Assembly: GCA_964623625.1 (NCBI GenBank)
Contig: CAZUUJ010000009.1
Location: forward strand, 8,521 to 72,520
Source of the DNA: CAZLGM01 sp964623625
Lineage (GTDB): Bacteria; Desulfobacterota; Desulfobulbia; Desulfobulbales; Desulfocapsaceae
Direction: 5' to 3'
Length of the DNA: 64,000 bases
The notes beneath the pieces were generated by a model, which saw only the letters and a program-made list of their open reading frames with translations, was not told the DNA's origin and did not search any database. The position numbers and the translations under genes were made by a program. Shown in pieces: positions 36,709 through 45,444 of the stretch; position 1 is the first letter of the stretch, and the number at the start of each line of letters is the position of its first letter.

Positions 36709-37896
36709 TTGAAAAGTAAAAAAGAAGTATTATTTATCTCTCCCCAACCATTCTTTCAATGGCGCGGTTCACCGATCAGGGTCAATTTCAATCTGCTCGG
36801 TTTGACTAAGCTTGGTTATAGGGTTGATCTGCTGACGTTGCCGGTTGGTGAGGACAAGGATTATGACGGAGCGACAATTATTCGGGTGGCCAACCCGCTT
36901 TCGATCAAAAATGTTCCTATTGGCCCTTCTGTTTATAAGCTTTTTTTTGATGCCCTGATCTTTTTGAAAGGTTGCTCACTTTGCCGGAAGAAGAACTATC
37001 AGGTCATCCATGGTATAGAAGAGGCCGGATTGCTGGCAGTTGTATTGGCAAAGCTTTTTGGTGCCAAATCGATTTTCGAGAAACACTCGGATCCTTTTTC
37101 CTATAAGAAAGGTTTTTTCAAGAATTGTATTTTATATCTTTATAGCCTTGTGGAAAAAATCACTGTTAAATGGTGTGATGGTGTGATCGGCACCGGAGAG
37201 GGTTTGGTCAGCCAGGTGAATAATATGGGTTATTCAACCCGCGCTTTCCATATTTTTGACATCCCTTCATCTATGGAGGAGCCGTCGGAAGAGATGATAG
37301 CAGCCAGACGATCAACGCTGGTAATGGAAGAGGGTGAGTGTATTGTCACATTTGTCGGTTCATTCGCACTTTACCAGGGGGTGGACCTCATGTTTGAGAC
37401 AATTCCGCAGGTCGTCAGCAAATCGAATACAATCCGTTTTGTTATTGTCGGTGGCAAGTCTGAAGAAATAGAAGAGAGAAGAAACATCCTCAAACAAAAG
37501 GGGGCTGACACCAAGGTAAGTTTTCTAGGTAAAATAGCTCCGGATATTTTACCTGAGTATCTGTACGCCTCCGATATTCTGTTGTCGCCTAGAATTTCTG
37601 GTGTCAATACACCGTTGAAGATCCTCGATTATATGAAGGCGGGAAAACCGATTGTGGCAACAGATGTAGCATCTCATCGTCTTATTCTGGATGAAACCAC
37701 AGGTGTTTTTGCAAAACCGGAGCCTGAATATCTATCCCAAGCCATCTTGAATCTCGTTTCCAATAAAGAAAAACAGGAACAACTGGGAAGCTCGGGACGA
37801 CACCTTTATGAAACCAAATTCAATTTCGAAAACTATAAGCGACAATTATCCGAATGTTACGGCTATGTCCTCTCCAACGGAGCCAAAACCAAATAG
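36709..37896 (+). CDS. Glycosyltransferase family 4
   Basis: A 395-residue GT-B enzyme. It opens with VLFISPQPFFQWRGSPIRVNFN (donor-loop glycine region), has VIHGIEEAGLLAVVLAKLFGAKSIFEKH in the N-domain, and in the C-domain VTFVGSFALYQGVDLMFE and SDILLSPRISGVNTPLKILDYMKAGKPIVATD, where the usual E-x7-E is replaced by a looser pattern. A retaining hexosyltransferase is likely. TTG 36709 is the start, with AAAGGA about nine bases upstream; no ATG precedes the conserved N-terminus. Followed 7 bases later by a PHP-like gene. Confidence 0.88.
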   Translation: MKSKKEVLFISPQPFFQWRGSPIRVNFNLLGLTKLGYRVDLLTLPVGEDKDYDGATIIRVANPLSIKNVPIGPSVYKLFFDALIFLKGCSLCRKKNYQVIHGIEEAGLLAVVLAKLFGAKSIFEKHSDPFSYKKGFFKNCILYLYSLVEKITVKWCDGVIGTGEGLVSQVNNMGYSTRAFHIFDIPSSMEEPSEEMIAARRSTLVMEEGECIVTFVGSFALYQGVDLMFETIPQVVSKSNTIRFVIVGGKSEEIEERRNILKQKGADTKVSFLGKIAPDILPEYLYASDILLSPRISGVNTPLKILDYMKAGKPIVATDVASHRLILDETTGVFAKPEPEYLSQAILNLVSNKEKQEQLGSSGRHLYETKFNFENYKRQLSECYGYVLSNGAKTK

Positions 37897-37903
37897 ATTA
37901 TAT

Positions 37904-38689
37904 ATGAACATTATTGCTGATACCCATCTGCATGTCTATCCCTGTTATGACAAGAAGAAGGCGATACATATTTTGCGAACACGTCTTGGGTCATATAAAA
38001 AGAACAGTGTTTGTCTGGGATTTCTCGCGGAAAGTGAAAAGTGTGATTTTTTTGATGAGCTCAGATTAAGTGAAAATAATGGTGAGTATCCCTTTCAGAT
38101 TACCGATCTAAATAATTGTCTTCTCTTGCAGGAACAGGGGTATGAAGACCTGTATCTGTTTGCCGGTCGTCAGATCATTACCGAAGAGCGACTTGAAATT
38201 CTCGCTTTAACGACAAATGAGAAGATACCCAATGGGCTGTCGATAGGTGAAGTTGTCGATCGTGTCAATAGTCTTGGCGCTATACCGGTTCTTGCCTGGT
38301 CACCGGGTAAGTGGTTTGGCAACCGCGGAAAGATTGTCAAAGAGATGATCACTCGGTATTCCCCGACTGAATTTCTGATAGGGGATACAACACTGCGTCC
38401 CATGTGCTGGCTGGAACCTGTTCTCATGAGACAGGCAACAAAGAAAGGTTTTGCCGTTGTTGCCGGTTCCGATCCTCTGCCGTTTTCAGGTGAAGAACAA
38501 ATGCTGGGCAGATATGTTTCAGGATGGAATATGGAGTTCGAACGTCATGATCCGGTAACTTCTGTTCGTTGTTATCTCAAAACTCAAAAGGTAGTATCTC
38601 AATCAATAGGGTCTCGTGGTAATATAATTGGAACATTACGGCGCCTCTATTTAAATTCCCTGGCAAAAAGAGATTCAAATAAACAGTAA
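37904..38689 (+). CDS. PHP-like metal-dependent hydrolase
   Basis: A 261-residue protein that starts NIIADTHLHVYPCYD with the H-x-H metal motif of PHP/amidohydrolase-type enzymes. Other likely ligands are in the GAIPVLAWSPGKWFG region (about 126-140), and GSDPLPFSGEEQMLGRYVSG (about 188-207) is a conserved-looking segment. Such proteins in glycan clusters are mostly uncharacterised phosphoesterases or deacylases. The frame is open upstream to 37808, but ATG 37904 starts the domain and lies just after the GT4 stop. Substrate unknown. Confidence 0.7.
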   Translation: MNIIADTHLHVYPCYDKKKAIHILRTRLGSYKKNSVCLGFLAESEKCDFFDELRLSENNGEYPFQITDLNNCLLLQEQGYEDLYLFAGRQIITEERLEILALTTNEKIPNGLSIGEVVDRVNSLGAIPVLAWSPGKWFGNRGKIVKEMITRYSPTEFLIGDTTLRPMCWLEPVLMRQATKKGFAVVAGSDPLPFSGEEQMLGRYVSGWNMEFERHDPVTSVRCYLKTQKVVSQSIGSRGNIIGTLRRLYLNSLAKRDSNKQ

Positions 38690-38773
38690 TCCACACTGAT
38701 CCCATTTTGATATTAATCAGTAAAAAAATTAAATTAACAGCTGAATTAATAGCTTAGGAATGCTTTTACGGCA

Positions 38774-40648
38774 ATGTTATCCATTTTACTAGAAAAAGCG
38801 AGAGAACACCGGTTCCTTCTGTTTCTGGTGCTTGCCGGTTGTCTGCTCTATGCAATTTTTTTTGCCAGCACTGCCACGGTCAGCCTGAACATCGATGTGG
38901 AAAAAAGAACGGTCTTCAGGATGTACTGGGCTAAATCTGATCAGGGATTTTCCGAGGACAGGGTTGCAAAACTGGTTGTTACGCCAAATAAGAAAAAATA
39001 CACTTTTCTACTGACCAACATCAAAAAAATTAAAAAACTGCGTATAGATCCCCACCAGTATAAAGGTCTCTCGAAAATTCGCTCACTGTCATTGAGCCAG
39101 AAAGGGGTGCAGACTATTCATTTTACCGGCAGTGATCTTTTTAGCAGATTCAAACCAAATGAACATGTTGAACAGTATCAGCTCAAAGACAGCAGTGTGG
39201 TCGTAGAGTCGAAGGGGAGAGATCCTTTTATTATTGGAGACATTACCTTTGATAAAACCAATTATCCCTGGCTGGCTGAAAGTTGTCGTTATCTATTTAT
39301 TTGTCTGGTTATCTCCCTTGTTTATGGAGCAACAAGACATCTTGTTGGACAACAGCAATATGTGGTGATTTTGATGAGTGTTGTGCTCACGTGTATACTG
39401 GTTATGGCTCTGATCAGTAAACGCAATGTTCATCCGGATGAATATGTCCATATTTACGCGTCCAGATATTATCAGCAACATTGGATGCCGCCTCAAATCG
39501 AGGACCCCTCAATTAGTCACACATATAGCCAATATGGAGCATCGAGGTTGAACAATTCGGAGATATCCTATCTTTTTGCCGGTAAATTCGCCCAGCTGGT
39601 TTCCTTTTTCAAAATGCGGCCTTACTGGCTTTTCAGACTATTTAATGTGTTTTTATTCGGTTGTATTTTGCTGTATACGATCAGGGTTGTTGATGCACGC
39701 TCTGTGGCGTTACCGTTATTGATATCACCACAGATCTGGTATGTGTTCAGTTATTGTAATTCGGATGCTTTTGCCCTGTTTGTTACCTTTGTTGTAGGTG
39801 TTCAGTTAGTTGTGCCGGATTCCCACTTCAATCGTTTTATCAGACAGAAAGATCCTGGACGTATCGTCTGGAAAGGAGTTTTGCTGGGTTGTCTGCTGGG
39901 CTGTCTTCTATTGCTCAAAAAGAACTACTATCCCTATATTGTCTTTATCCTCACTTATCTGGCTTGGCAGATATATCAAGAAAAAGACAGGCAGGAACGA
40001 CTCCTCATGTTGAAGAGATTAGCAGTGCTCTCAATGATCGGACTGTGTCTTTTTGGTCTAAGAAGAGGGGCCGATTACTACGTGAACGGTGTGGACAGGG
40101 CAGAAAAACTGGCCAAAATCCGGGTCGAAAAGGCGAGGAAAATCTTTAATCCGAAGACGGAACTGGAGAAGACCCATGCCAGTCTCTATTTAAAAAAGAA
40201 AGGGGTACCGCTTAGCTACGTGGTGCACACCAAACGATTTTTCGAGCAGACATTCAGGTCATCATTTGGCGTTTACGGCTATTTCACAATTTCAGGTCCA
40301 TTCAGGTATTATGATTGTGTACGTTGGATAGGTTGTGCTCTCCTGTTATTCTTTCTCTGTAAAGTACTTTTCTATTCATGGAGAGAAAACGGGATTATCG
40401 TTCTTTCGTTTTTAGTTTTTTCAGTGCTTTTGATCGGTTTTTCTTTGTATCATTCATGGGCAAAGGATTTTCAGGCCCAGGGCCGTTATCTTTTCCCTAT
40501 TGTCTCCATGCTTTCTATTGTTTACGCTAAAACATCGAAATATTGTATAGATAAGTTGTTTTACCTCCTCTTTTTCATCCTCTTCCTGCTTTCAGGTTAT
40601 TCATTTATTTTTATTGCCTTATCAAAAATTCCAAAAACTATCTTGTAA
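38774..40648 (+). CDS. GT-C-like membrane protein with N-terminal LRIDP beta domain (paralogue 2)
   Basis: A 624-residue protein, paralogue of 21036-22895: N-terminal helix (about 13-33), beta domain (35-160) with VFRMYWAKSDQGFSEDRV and LRIDPHQYKGLSKIRSL, then about ten helices. The first loop of the polytopic part reads RNVHPDEYVHIYASRYYQQHW, an intact Asp-Glu as in GT-C glycosyltransferases, in contrast to paralogue 1. Likely transfers a sugar from a polyprenyl phosphate in the periplasm. Preceded by 84 AT-rich bases. Acceptor unknown. Confidence 0.7.
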   Translation: MLSILLEKAREHRFLLFLVLAGCLLYAIFFASTATVSLNIDVEKRTVFRMYWAKSDQGFSEDRVAKLVVTPNKKKYTFLLTNIKKIKKLRIDPHQYKGLSKIRSLSLSQKGVQTIHFTGSDLFSRFKPNEHVEQYQLKDSSVVVESKGRDPFIIGDITFDKTNYPWLAESCRYLFICLVISLVYGATRHLVGQQQYVVILMSVVLTCILVMALISKRNVHPDEYVHIYASRYYQQHWMPPQIEDPSISHTYSQYGASRLNNSEISYLFAGKFAQLVSFFKMRPYWLFRLFNVFLFGCILLYTIRVVDARSVALPLLISPQIWYVFSYCNSDAFALFVTFVVGVQLVVPDSHFNRFIRQKDPGRIVWKGVLLGCLLGCLLLLKKNYYPYIVFILTYLAWQIYQEKDRQERLLMLKRLAVLSMIGLCLFGLRRGADYYVNGVDRAEKLAKIRVEKARKIFNPKTELEKTHASLYLKKKGVPLSYVVHTKRFFEQTFRSSFGVYGYFTISGPFRYYDCVRWIGCALLLFFLCKVLFYSWRENGIIVLSFLVFSVLLIGFSLYHSWAKDFQAQGRYLFPIVSMLSIVYAKTSKYCIDKLFYLLFFILFLLSGYSFIFIALSKIPKTIL

Positions 40649-40671
40649 AATATTGATTTATCTTATATAAT
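40643..40671 (+). promoter_or_regulatory. Sigma-70-type promoter for the serine-rich lipoprotein gene
   Basis: TTGTAA (40643-40648) and a perfect TATAAT (40666-40671) are separated by 17 bases. The -35 box overlaps the stop codon of the preceding gene. Transcription would start near 40678, giving an 80-base leader. The gene also has its own terminator, so it looks like an independent unit. Predicted by eye. Confidence 0.5.
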
Positions 40672-40756
40672 CCCGTTCCAATGGAGCAAAAGCCCGTAAA
40701 AAGCCCGTATATATATTCGAGTCTTTTAATATGAAATCTGATTGCAAGAGAAAAAG

Positions 40757-41314
40757 ATGAAAAAGATTTTTTACATTCTGTTGGCAGGGGCATTGATCGT
40801 ATTTCTTTACGGCTGCGATGATTTGGATGAACTGGCTGATAGCCTTGGTGGTTCTGACGAAGATTCCACATCATCAGTATCATCCAGTACTACAAAAAGT
40901 TCAACCTCATCCAGTTCAAGTACAAGCACAAGCACCTCCAGCACAAGTAGTTCGAGCAGTTCAACCAGCTCAACAAGTTCGTCCAGCTCGAGTTCATCTT
41001 CAAGCAGCAGCAGCGGAGTGCCTTCAGGCGGTTCCACCTCAACTCGTTATCATCATTACAATGCCAATGCCTGGAAAAGCAAGGGAACCGCAATTGTCAT
41101 GTGTAAAGGTGATGCCCGGATGGATGGTTGCTGGCTGAATAGCTCAAAGATGGGGCTTCACAGCAGCCAGGATCACGGACGAGACGTGTGGACCATTTGG
41201 GGCAATAATGGTACCGGTGGAACGGTCACCTGTAAACGGGGCAGCAGTGTCTCTGTATTTAAAGTTAAGAGCAGTGGAATGACCTGGGGGTCATGCTCCG
41301 GAAAGAGCAACTAA
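40757..41314 (+). CDS. Serine/threonine-rich lipoprotein with cysteine-containing C-terminal domain
   Basis: A 185-residue lipoprotein. Signal sequence MKKIFYILLAGALIVFLYGC ends in a lipobox with C20. Acidic residues at 21-34 (DDLDELADS) would not favour inner-membrane retention except possibly at position +2. Residues about 35-92 are almost only Ser and Thr, encoded by mixed codons, forming a flexible linker. The last 90 residues form a small domain with four cysteines (MCKGD, GCWLN, TCKRG, GSCSG) and several Trp and Gly, perhaps two disulfides. No known family. ATG 40757 starts the signal; TTG 40742 is possible. Could be a surface-exposed stalked module. Confidence 0.75.
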   Translation: MKKIFYILLAGALIVFLYGCDDLDELADSLGGSDEDSTSSVSSSTTKSSTSSSSSTSTSTSSTSSSSSSTSSTSSSSSSSSSSSSSGVPSGGSTSTRYHHYNANAWKSKGTAIVMCKGDARMDGCWLNSSKMGLHSSQDHGRDVWTIWGNNGTGGTVTCKRGSSVSVFKVKSSGMTWGSCSGKSN

Positions 41315-41417
41315 ACTCATACCAATATTTAACTTGAGTAACGACGAAATATAAACAGGAGGATTTGTTGCTCCTCCGAAAACGGTAGTCATACGTACAG
41401 CAAGTTGTAAACGTCGC

Positions 41418-41463
41418 CAAGGCCTTCTGATAGGAGTTCTGTCAGAAGGCCTTGCTGTTTTTT
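41418..41463 (+). terminator. Rho-independent terminator
   Basis: A perfect 13-bp stem (41418-41430 with 41442-41454, arm CAAGGCCTTCTGA), an 11-base loop and a T run at 41458-41463. It ends the lipoprotein transcript about 100 bases after its stop codon. Confidence 0.85.
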
Positions 41464-41764
41464 GTCAAAAAACACATAATTTTCAAGAGATAAATTGCAG
41501 GTATCTGGAGTGAAAAATAGTGATGCATGACAATCGTAGAAACGTGAATTACCAATTGAAAAGCAGTTGACTTTCAACGTGTATTTTTGTAGTTGTCGTT
41601 CAGTTTCATAGGAAGTTCATACAATTGAAACCGGCCGGTAGACGATTTGGCATATTCAAGTTCTATTTTTCCTCTTGATCATAACGGTCTCTTTTAAAAG
41701 GACAGGTTAGCAACCTGTGTACCAACCGAAAAAATAATTAAAAAGATCTTAATAAGGAATAAAT
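41464..41764. other. 301-base gene-free leader before the pyruvyltransferase operon
   Basis: No gene seen between the terminator and 41765. The stretch includes a 7-bp palindrome ACAGGTT-AGC-AACCTGT at 41702-41718 that could be an operator, and an AAGGA ribosome site just before ATG 41765. A convincing promoter pair was not found. Confidence 0.6.
41702..41718. promoter_or_regulatory. Possible operator palindrome
   Basis: ACAGGTT AGC AACCTGT is a perfect 7-bp inverted repeat with a 3-base centre, 46 bases before the pyruvyltransferase start. The size suits a dimeric regulator; a short hairpin in the leader is the alternative. No second copy was noticed in the window. Confidence 0.35.
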
Positions 41765-42943
41765 ATGAGAACTATTACGGTTCTGGGGAATAATTCTGGA
41801 CGTAATGCCGGAGACAATGCCATACTTGGCAATCTTTTAGACGATTTTGCCCTTGAGAGGCAGGATGTTCATTTCAAGATTCCAACGCTTTCAACCAGTT
41901 TTATCAACAACCATTTCGGCCACCACAACATCAAGGCCATCGGTATGATGCCCTGGAATTTCGCTTTAAAGAATTTTGGTTTTCCTCTTTACAGAGCGAT
42001 GACTCAGACTGAAATGGTTCTGGTAACCGATAATATTCTTTTTGATCGTAAATTCCATAATCCGATGGTCAACAACCTCAAATCGATCGCTCTTTTTTCC
42101 GGTGCCTGTAAAAAGAGGAACATTCCCATTGTCCTCTACAATGCCTCCATTGGGCCAATCGACCACGATTACGGCAAAGAGGCATTGCAGAAAGTACTTG
42201 ATGTCAGTCCTCTGGTTATCACTCGGGATATAAATACAAAAGATCTAATTGAAAACCTCGGTTTGCGTTCACCTGAAATTATAGTTCATGCCGATTGTGC
42301 CTTAAATACACAGTTGCCGTCAGAACAGAGACTGGACGAGATTTGCAGGAAAGAAGAGCTGTTCACAGGACCCAACGGAACGGTAGGTCTTAATGTTAAT
42401 GCCTACATTGATGACTGGAGTCAGACCGGCACATTCACCAAGGAGAAGTTTTTTAAAATTACCGCTGGAACGGCTGATAATCTAATTGAAACACTTGATG
42501 TCGATGTTCTGTTCACCGTCACTCAGATCATGGATCTGAAAATTACCAATGAGTGTGTCAACTATATCAGGAATAAGAATCGGGTCCGGATTGTCAGTAA
42601 TTCAGATTACACTTACGAGGAACTGGCCGGTCTGCTTGGGAGAGTACAGGTTCATGCCGGATTACGAACCCACACCCTTATTTTTTGCGCTGCCGTTAAT
42701 ACACCGATGATCTCCATTAATGCCTATCCGAAGAGCGCTGGTTTCTTGCAGACAATCGGTATGCAAGATTGGTCTATCGGTTTCAATGATATGAGTGTGG
42801 AAAATTTAAGCGGACTGATGAAAAAAGCCTGGGATCAACGGGATCAGATAAAAGCGGATTTGTCCGCAATCGTTCCTCAGGAAAAGAGAAAATCACGCGA
42901 CTCGGTAAAACTCGTTGGCGGCTTACTTGATTCTCTCCATTGA
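41765..42943 (+). CDS. Polysaccharide pyruvyltransferase family protein
   Basis: A 392-residue protein of the WcaK/CsaB family, which transfers pyruvate from phosphoenolpyruvate to a sugar to form a ketal. Visible signs are ITVLGNNSGRNAGDNAILGNLL at the start, VLYNASIGPI near 122-131, the VITRDINTKDLIENLG stretch and HAGLRTHTLIFCAAVNTPMISI (about 300-321), the region holding a conserved His and Arg. It heads a five-gene group with a flippase-like protein, two acyltransferases and an FrhB-like protein; pyruvyltransferase plus FrhB pairs are common in exopolysaccharide loci. AAGGA precedes the ATG. Confidence 0.85.
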   Translation: MRTITVLGNNSGRNAGDNAILGNLLDDFALERQDVHFKIPTLSTSFINNHFGHHNIKAIGMMPWNFALKNFGFPLYRAMTQTEMVLVTDNILFDRKFHNPMVNNLKSIALFSGACKKRNIPIVLYNASIGPIDHDYGKEALQKVLDVSPLVITRDINTKDLIENLGLRSPEIIVHADCALNTQLPSEQRLDEICRKEELFTGPNGTVGLNVNAYIDDWSQTGTFTKEKFFKITAGTADNLIETLDVDVLFTVTQIMDLKITNECVNYIRNKNRVRIVSNSDYTYEELAGLLGRVQVHAGLRTHTLIFCAAVNTPMISINAYPKSAGFLQTIGMQDWSIGFNDMSVENLSGLMKKAWDQRDQIKADLSAIVPQEKRKSRDSVKLVGGLLDSLH

Positions 42944-42973
42944 TGAGTTATTAGAAGAAGCGGTTCATAACTG

Positions 42974-44065
42974 ATGGACAGCAAGCTGAATAAAAAGACC
43001 CTGGCTATAAAGGCTGTTGCTACGCTCCTGTTCCTGACAATCTGTATATCTTTTGTCCGTACGTCGGAATTGGTCAAGGTTCTTGGCAACGTGGATTGGT
43101 TCTATTTTACTCTTTCCTTCCTCCTTGTCCCTGTAATGTTCTGTACTTCCTGTCTTAAATGGAAGATTCTGCTGGACGCCAAAGGGAAAACGGTCAGGTT
43201 TTTGACGTTGACCCGCATCTATCTGATCGGTTATTTTTTTTCCAACCTCCTTCCTTCCACCGTTGGCGGAGACGTGGTACGATCCTTTTACGCCGGCAAA
43301 GAAATAAACGATCAGACCTATTCAGCCGTGTGTGTATTCCTCGAACGCTTCACCGGAATCCTCTTTATGCTGCTGCTTGTTATCCTGGCCCCGCTGATGA
43401 AACCGGAACTCTATGCCAAACCGTATATCTATATCCCGGCGTTGTGTTCAGGTGCTCTATTATTCGTTGTTTTCTGGGTATGGCGGATCCAAAACCCTCT
43501 GCATTTGCCGGACAGGATCGCCCATGCTGTATTCTCCTTCTGGAAAAGATTGAATGATCGGTTTAACTTGTCACTGGGCAGTAAGATTCAGGGTGCTACC
43601 GAGGCAATCTATTTAAAAGCATTTAAGAAATTGAGCCATTTCCAGCAAGAGCTGCACCAGGCCACTGCCACGGTAAAAAATGATCGTTTTCTTTTTTTTC
43701 AGGTATTTGCCTTAACTGTTCTGTTTTATTTTCTTACCTGGGTCAATGTTTATGTATCGTTTCTTGCCTTTGGTACGGTGATCGATTTTTGGGAAATGAG
43801 CAGTTTGGTGCCGACAATCATGTTCACGGCTCATTTACCGGTTGGCTTGCTTGGGAATTTGGGCTTCTTCGAGTCCGTCTTTGTCTTTTATTTTTTATTG
43901 ATAGGGGTGAACGGTGCTCAAACACTCGCCATGGGACTCTTACTACGACTCAAAATGCTTACTATTGGCGCCATCGGTTTTGTTGTTTATCTTATGTATC
44001 GGCATCATCGAAGCAATGAACTGAAAGAACTTGAAGAATTTGCCGCCACCAAAACTGAGCAGTAG
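42974..44065 (+). CDS. Flippase-like membrane protein (LPG synthase/AglD transmembrane domain)
   Basis: A 363-residue membrane protein with about eight helices of the lysylphosphatidylglycerol-synthase TM/UPF0104 family. Characteristic parts are RIYLIGYFFSNLLPSTVGGDVVR (about 77-99), AVCVFLERFTGI (117-128) and AHLPVGLLGNLGFFESVFVFYF (about 291-312). No catalytic LPG synthase domain is attached. Members are linked to lipid-linked sugar handling in glycan loci. Its end overlaps the upstream extension of the next frame, but the next gene starts 7 bases after its stop. Confidence 0.82.
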   Translation: MDSKLNKKTLAIKAVATLLFLTICISFVRTSELVKVLGNVDWFYFTLSFLLVPVMFCTSCLKWKILLDAKGKTVRFLTLTRIYLIGYFFSNLLPSTVGGDVVRSFYAGKEINDQTYSAVCVFLERFTGILFMLLLVILAPLMKPELYAKPYIYIPALCSGALLFVVFWVWRIQNPLHLPDRIAHAVFSFWKRLNDRFNLSLGSKIQGATEAIYLKAFKKLSHFQQELHQATATVKNDRFLFFQVFALTVLFYFLTWVNVYVSFLAFGTVIDFWEMSSLVPTIMFTAHLPVGLLGNLGFFESVFVFYFLLIGVNGAQTLAMGLLLRLKMLTIGAIGFVVYLMYRHHRSNELKELEEFAATKTEQ

Positions 44066-44072
44066 AGAGAAT

Positions 44073-44825
44073 ATGGATTCAAGAAAAGGTGGGTCCGTCC
44101 AGAAACAGCTTACAGCTCCCGGTTCGGTTGTTCATCGCTATCGACAAACGGTTGTGGGAAAGCAGGGGTGGGGAAAACTTTTGCTCTACGAGTTTGTTGA
44201 ACTATTCATTCAGCCTTTTGCAGGTCAAATCGGTAAATATGGTCGAAGGGTTTTTATGCCTTTTCTGCTTGCCAATTTCGGCAGCAAGGTCAATATCGGC
44301 ATCAATGTAGCCATGAGACGACCTGGCTGTATTTCCATCGGCTCTCATGTTAAACTTTCTGATTCTGTTACCTTAAATATTAAGGATGATGGGCTGGCGA
44401 TTATCTTAGAAGATAATGTTATTGTCGGGGAACAGACTATTTTTAGCTGTATCGGCGGTGAACTGTCGATCGGTGAGGAAACTGTCATTGGAGACAGATG
44501 TCGTCTGGGGTCCAAAATGGGGCTGACAGTAGGAAGGAATTGTGCTATTGGGCGGAAGACGTATATTGTCGGAGCATCTCATGCCTATAACCGTCTTGAC
44601 AAACCGATCATCGATCAGAATATTACCTGTAAGGGTCCATCATTTATTGGCGATTCTGTGACCATAGGTCAAGGTGTTACCCTGTTGGATGGTGTGCGTA
44701 TAGGAGACCATGCGGTCATCTGCGATGGTTCACTTGTTAACCATGATGTAGAACCAGGCTGGATGGTCGGTGGCGTACCGGCCTGCCGGCTGGAAAAACC
44801 AGCTGAAGGTGAAAGCTGTGTTTAA
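44073..44825 (+). CDS. Hexapeptide-repeat acyltransferase
   Basis: A 250-residue protein with a helical N-terminus (about 1-65) and a left-handed beta-helix of hexapeptides from INIGINVAMRRPGCISIGSHV onward (about 75-235), with VGGVPACRL at the end. Likely O-acetylates a sugar of the glycan. ATG 44073 behind AGAGAGA is chosen; the longer frame from 44031 would overlap the flippase gene. The end overlaps the next acyltransferase gene by 8 bases. Confidence 0.82.
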   Translation: MDSRKGGSVQKQLTAPGSVVHRYRQTVVGKQGWGKLLLYEFVELFIQPFAGQIGKYGRRVFMPFLLANFGSKVNIGINVAMRRPGCISIGSHVKLSDSVTLNIKDDGLAIILEDNVIVGEQTIFSCIGGELSIGEETVIGDRCRLGSKMGLTVGRNCAIGRKTYIVGASHAYNRLDKPIIDQNITCKGPSFIGDSVTIGQGVTLLDGVRIGDHAVICDGSLVNHDVEPGWMVGGVPACRLEKPAEGESCV

Positions 44826-45444
44826 GCGGTTCTTAAGATGGTGTCCCGGTGCCATTGGCATTCTGCTCCGACAGAAAATATATCCTCGATACTTCAATTC
44901 ATGTGGCAGAGGCGTTCTTTTTGGACGTTTTATCGATCTTAAACACCCAAACAAAATCAATCTTGGAAATCATGTGGTTATTAACAGTCGTTCACTGCTC
45001 GATTGTTCGCAAAGCAACGATCTCGAGTCATTTCTGACACTTGAAGACGGTGTGTTTATCGGGGAGGCAACGGATATCCGATGCCGGGGAAAAAGTTTGA
45101 TTATCCGTTCAGGTGCCAATGTGTCGAGTGGTTGCAGCCTCATCACAACAGGAACTTTGACAGTTGGGAAAAAAACGTTGATCGCTTCCTATTGCAGGAT
45201 CGGTAACGATCTGACCAAAGAGCTTGGAAATAGAGATCATTCTGGTTCTAGTACAACTGTTATCGGCGATAACTGCTGGCTTGGGGTTCGTGCTGAAATA
45301 GCGGAAGGGTGCACAGTGGGTGAAGGAGTCATTGTCGGAGCCCATTCAGAGGTCAGATCCGATCTGCCTGAACGAACCGTTTGCTTCGGCAGGCCGACCA
45401 TAGTTATTAAACGAAGAGAAACAAGAGTAAAAAAAGATGAGTAG
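44818..45444 (+). CDS. Hexapeptide-repeat acyltransferase
   Basis: About 208 residues. A short basic N-terminus (VFKRFLRWCPGAIGILLR) precedes a beta-helix with CGRGVLFGRFIDLKHPNKINLG, EDGVFIGEATDI, VGEGVIVGAHSEV and PERTVCFGRPTIVIKRR. GTG 44818 is the likely start because AAGGTGA lies five bases upstream and it overlaps the previous stop; GTG 44809 is an alternative. A second acetyltransferase beside the first implies two acetylated positions or sugars. Overlaps the FrhB-like gene by 8 bases. Confidence 0.8.
   Translation: MFKRFLRWCPGAIGILLRQKIYPRYFNSCGRGVLFGRFIDLKHPNKINLGNHVVINSRSLLDCSQSNDLESFLTLEDGVFIGEATDIRCRGKSLIIRSGANVSSGCSLITTGTLTVGKKTLIASYCRIGNDLTKELGNRDHSGSSTTVIGDNCWLGVRAEIAEGCTVGEGVIVGAHSEVRSDLPERTVCFGRPTIVIKRRETRVKKDE

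Noticed and set aside
40807..41037. Antisense frame rich in Leu, Glu and Asp opposite the Ser/Thr tract
   Set aside because: It is the mirror image of the serine codons of the lipoprotein, not an independent gene.
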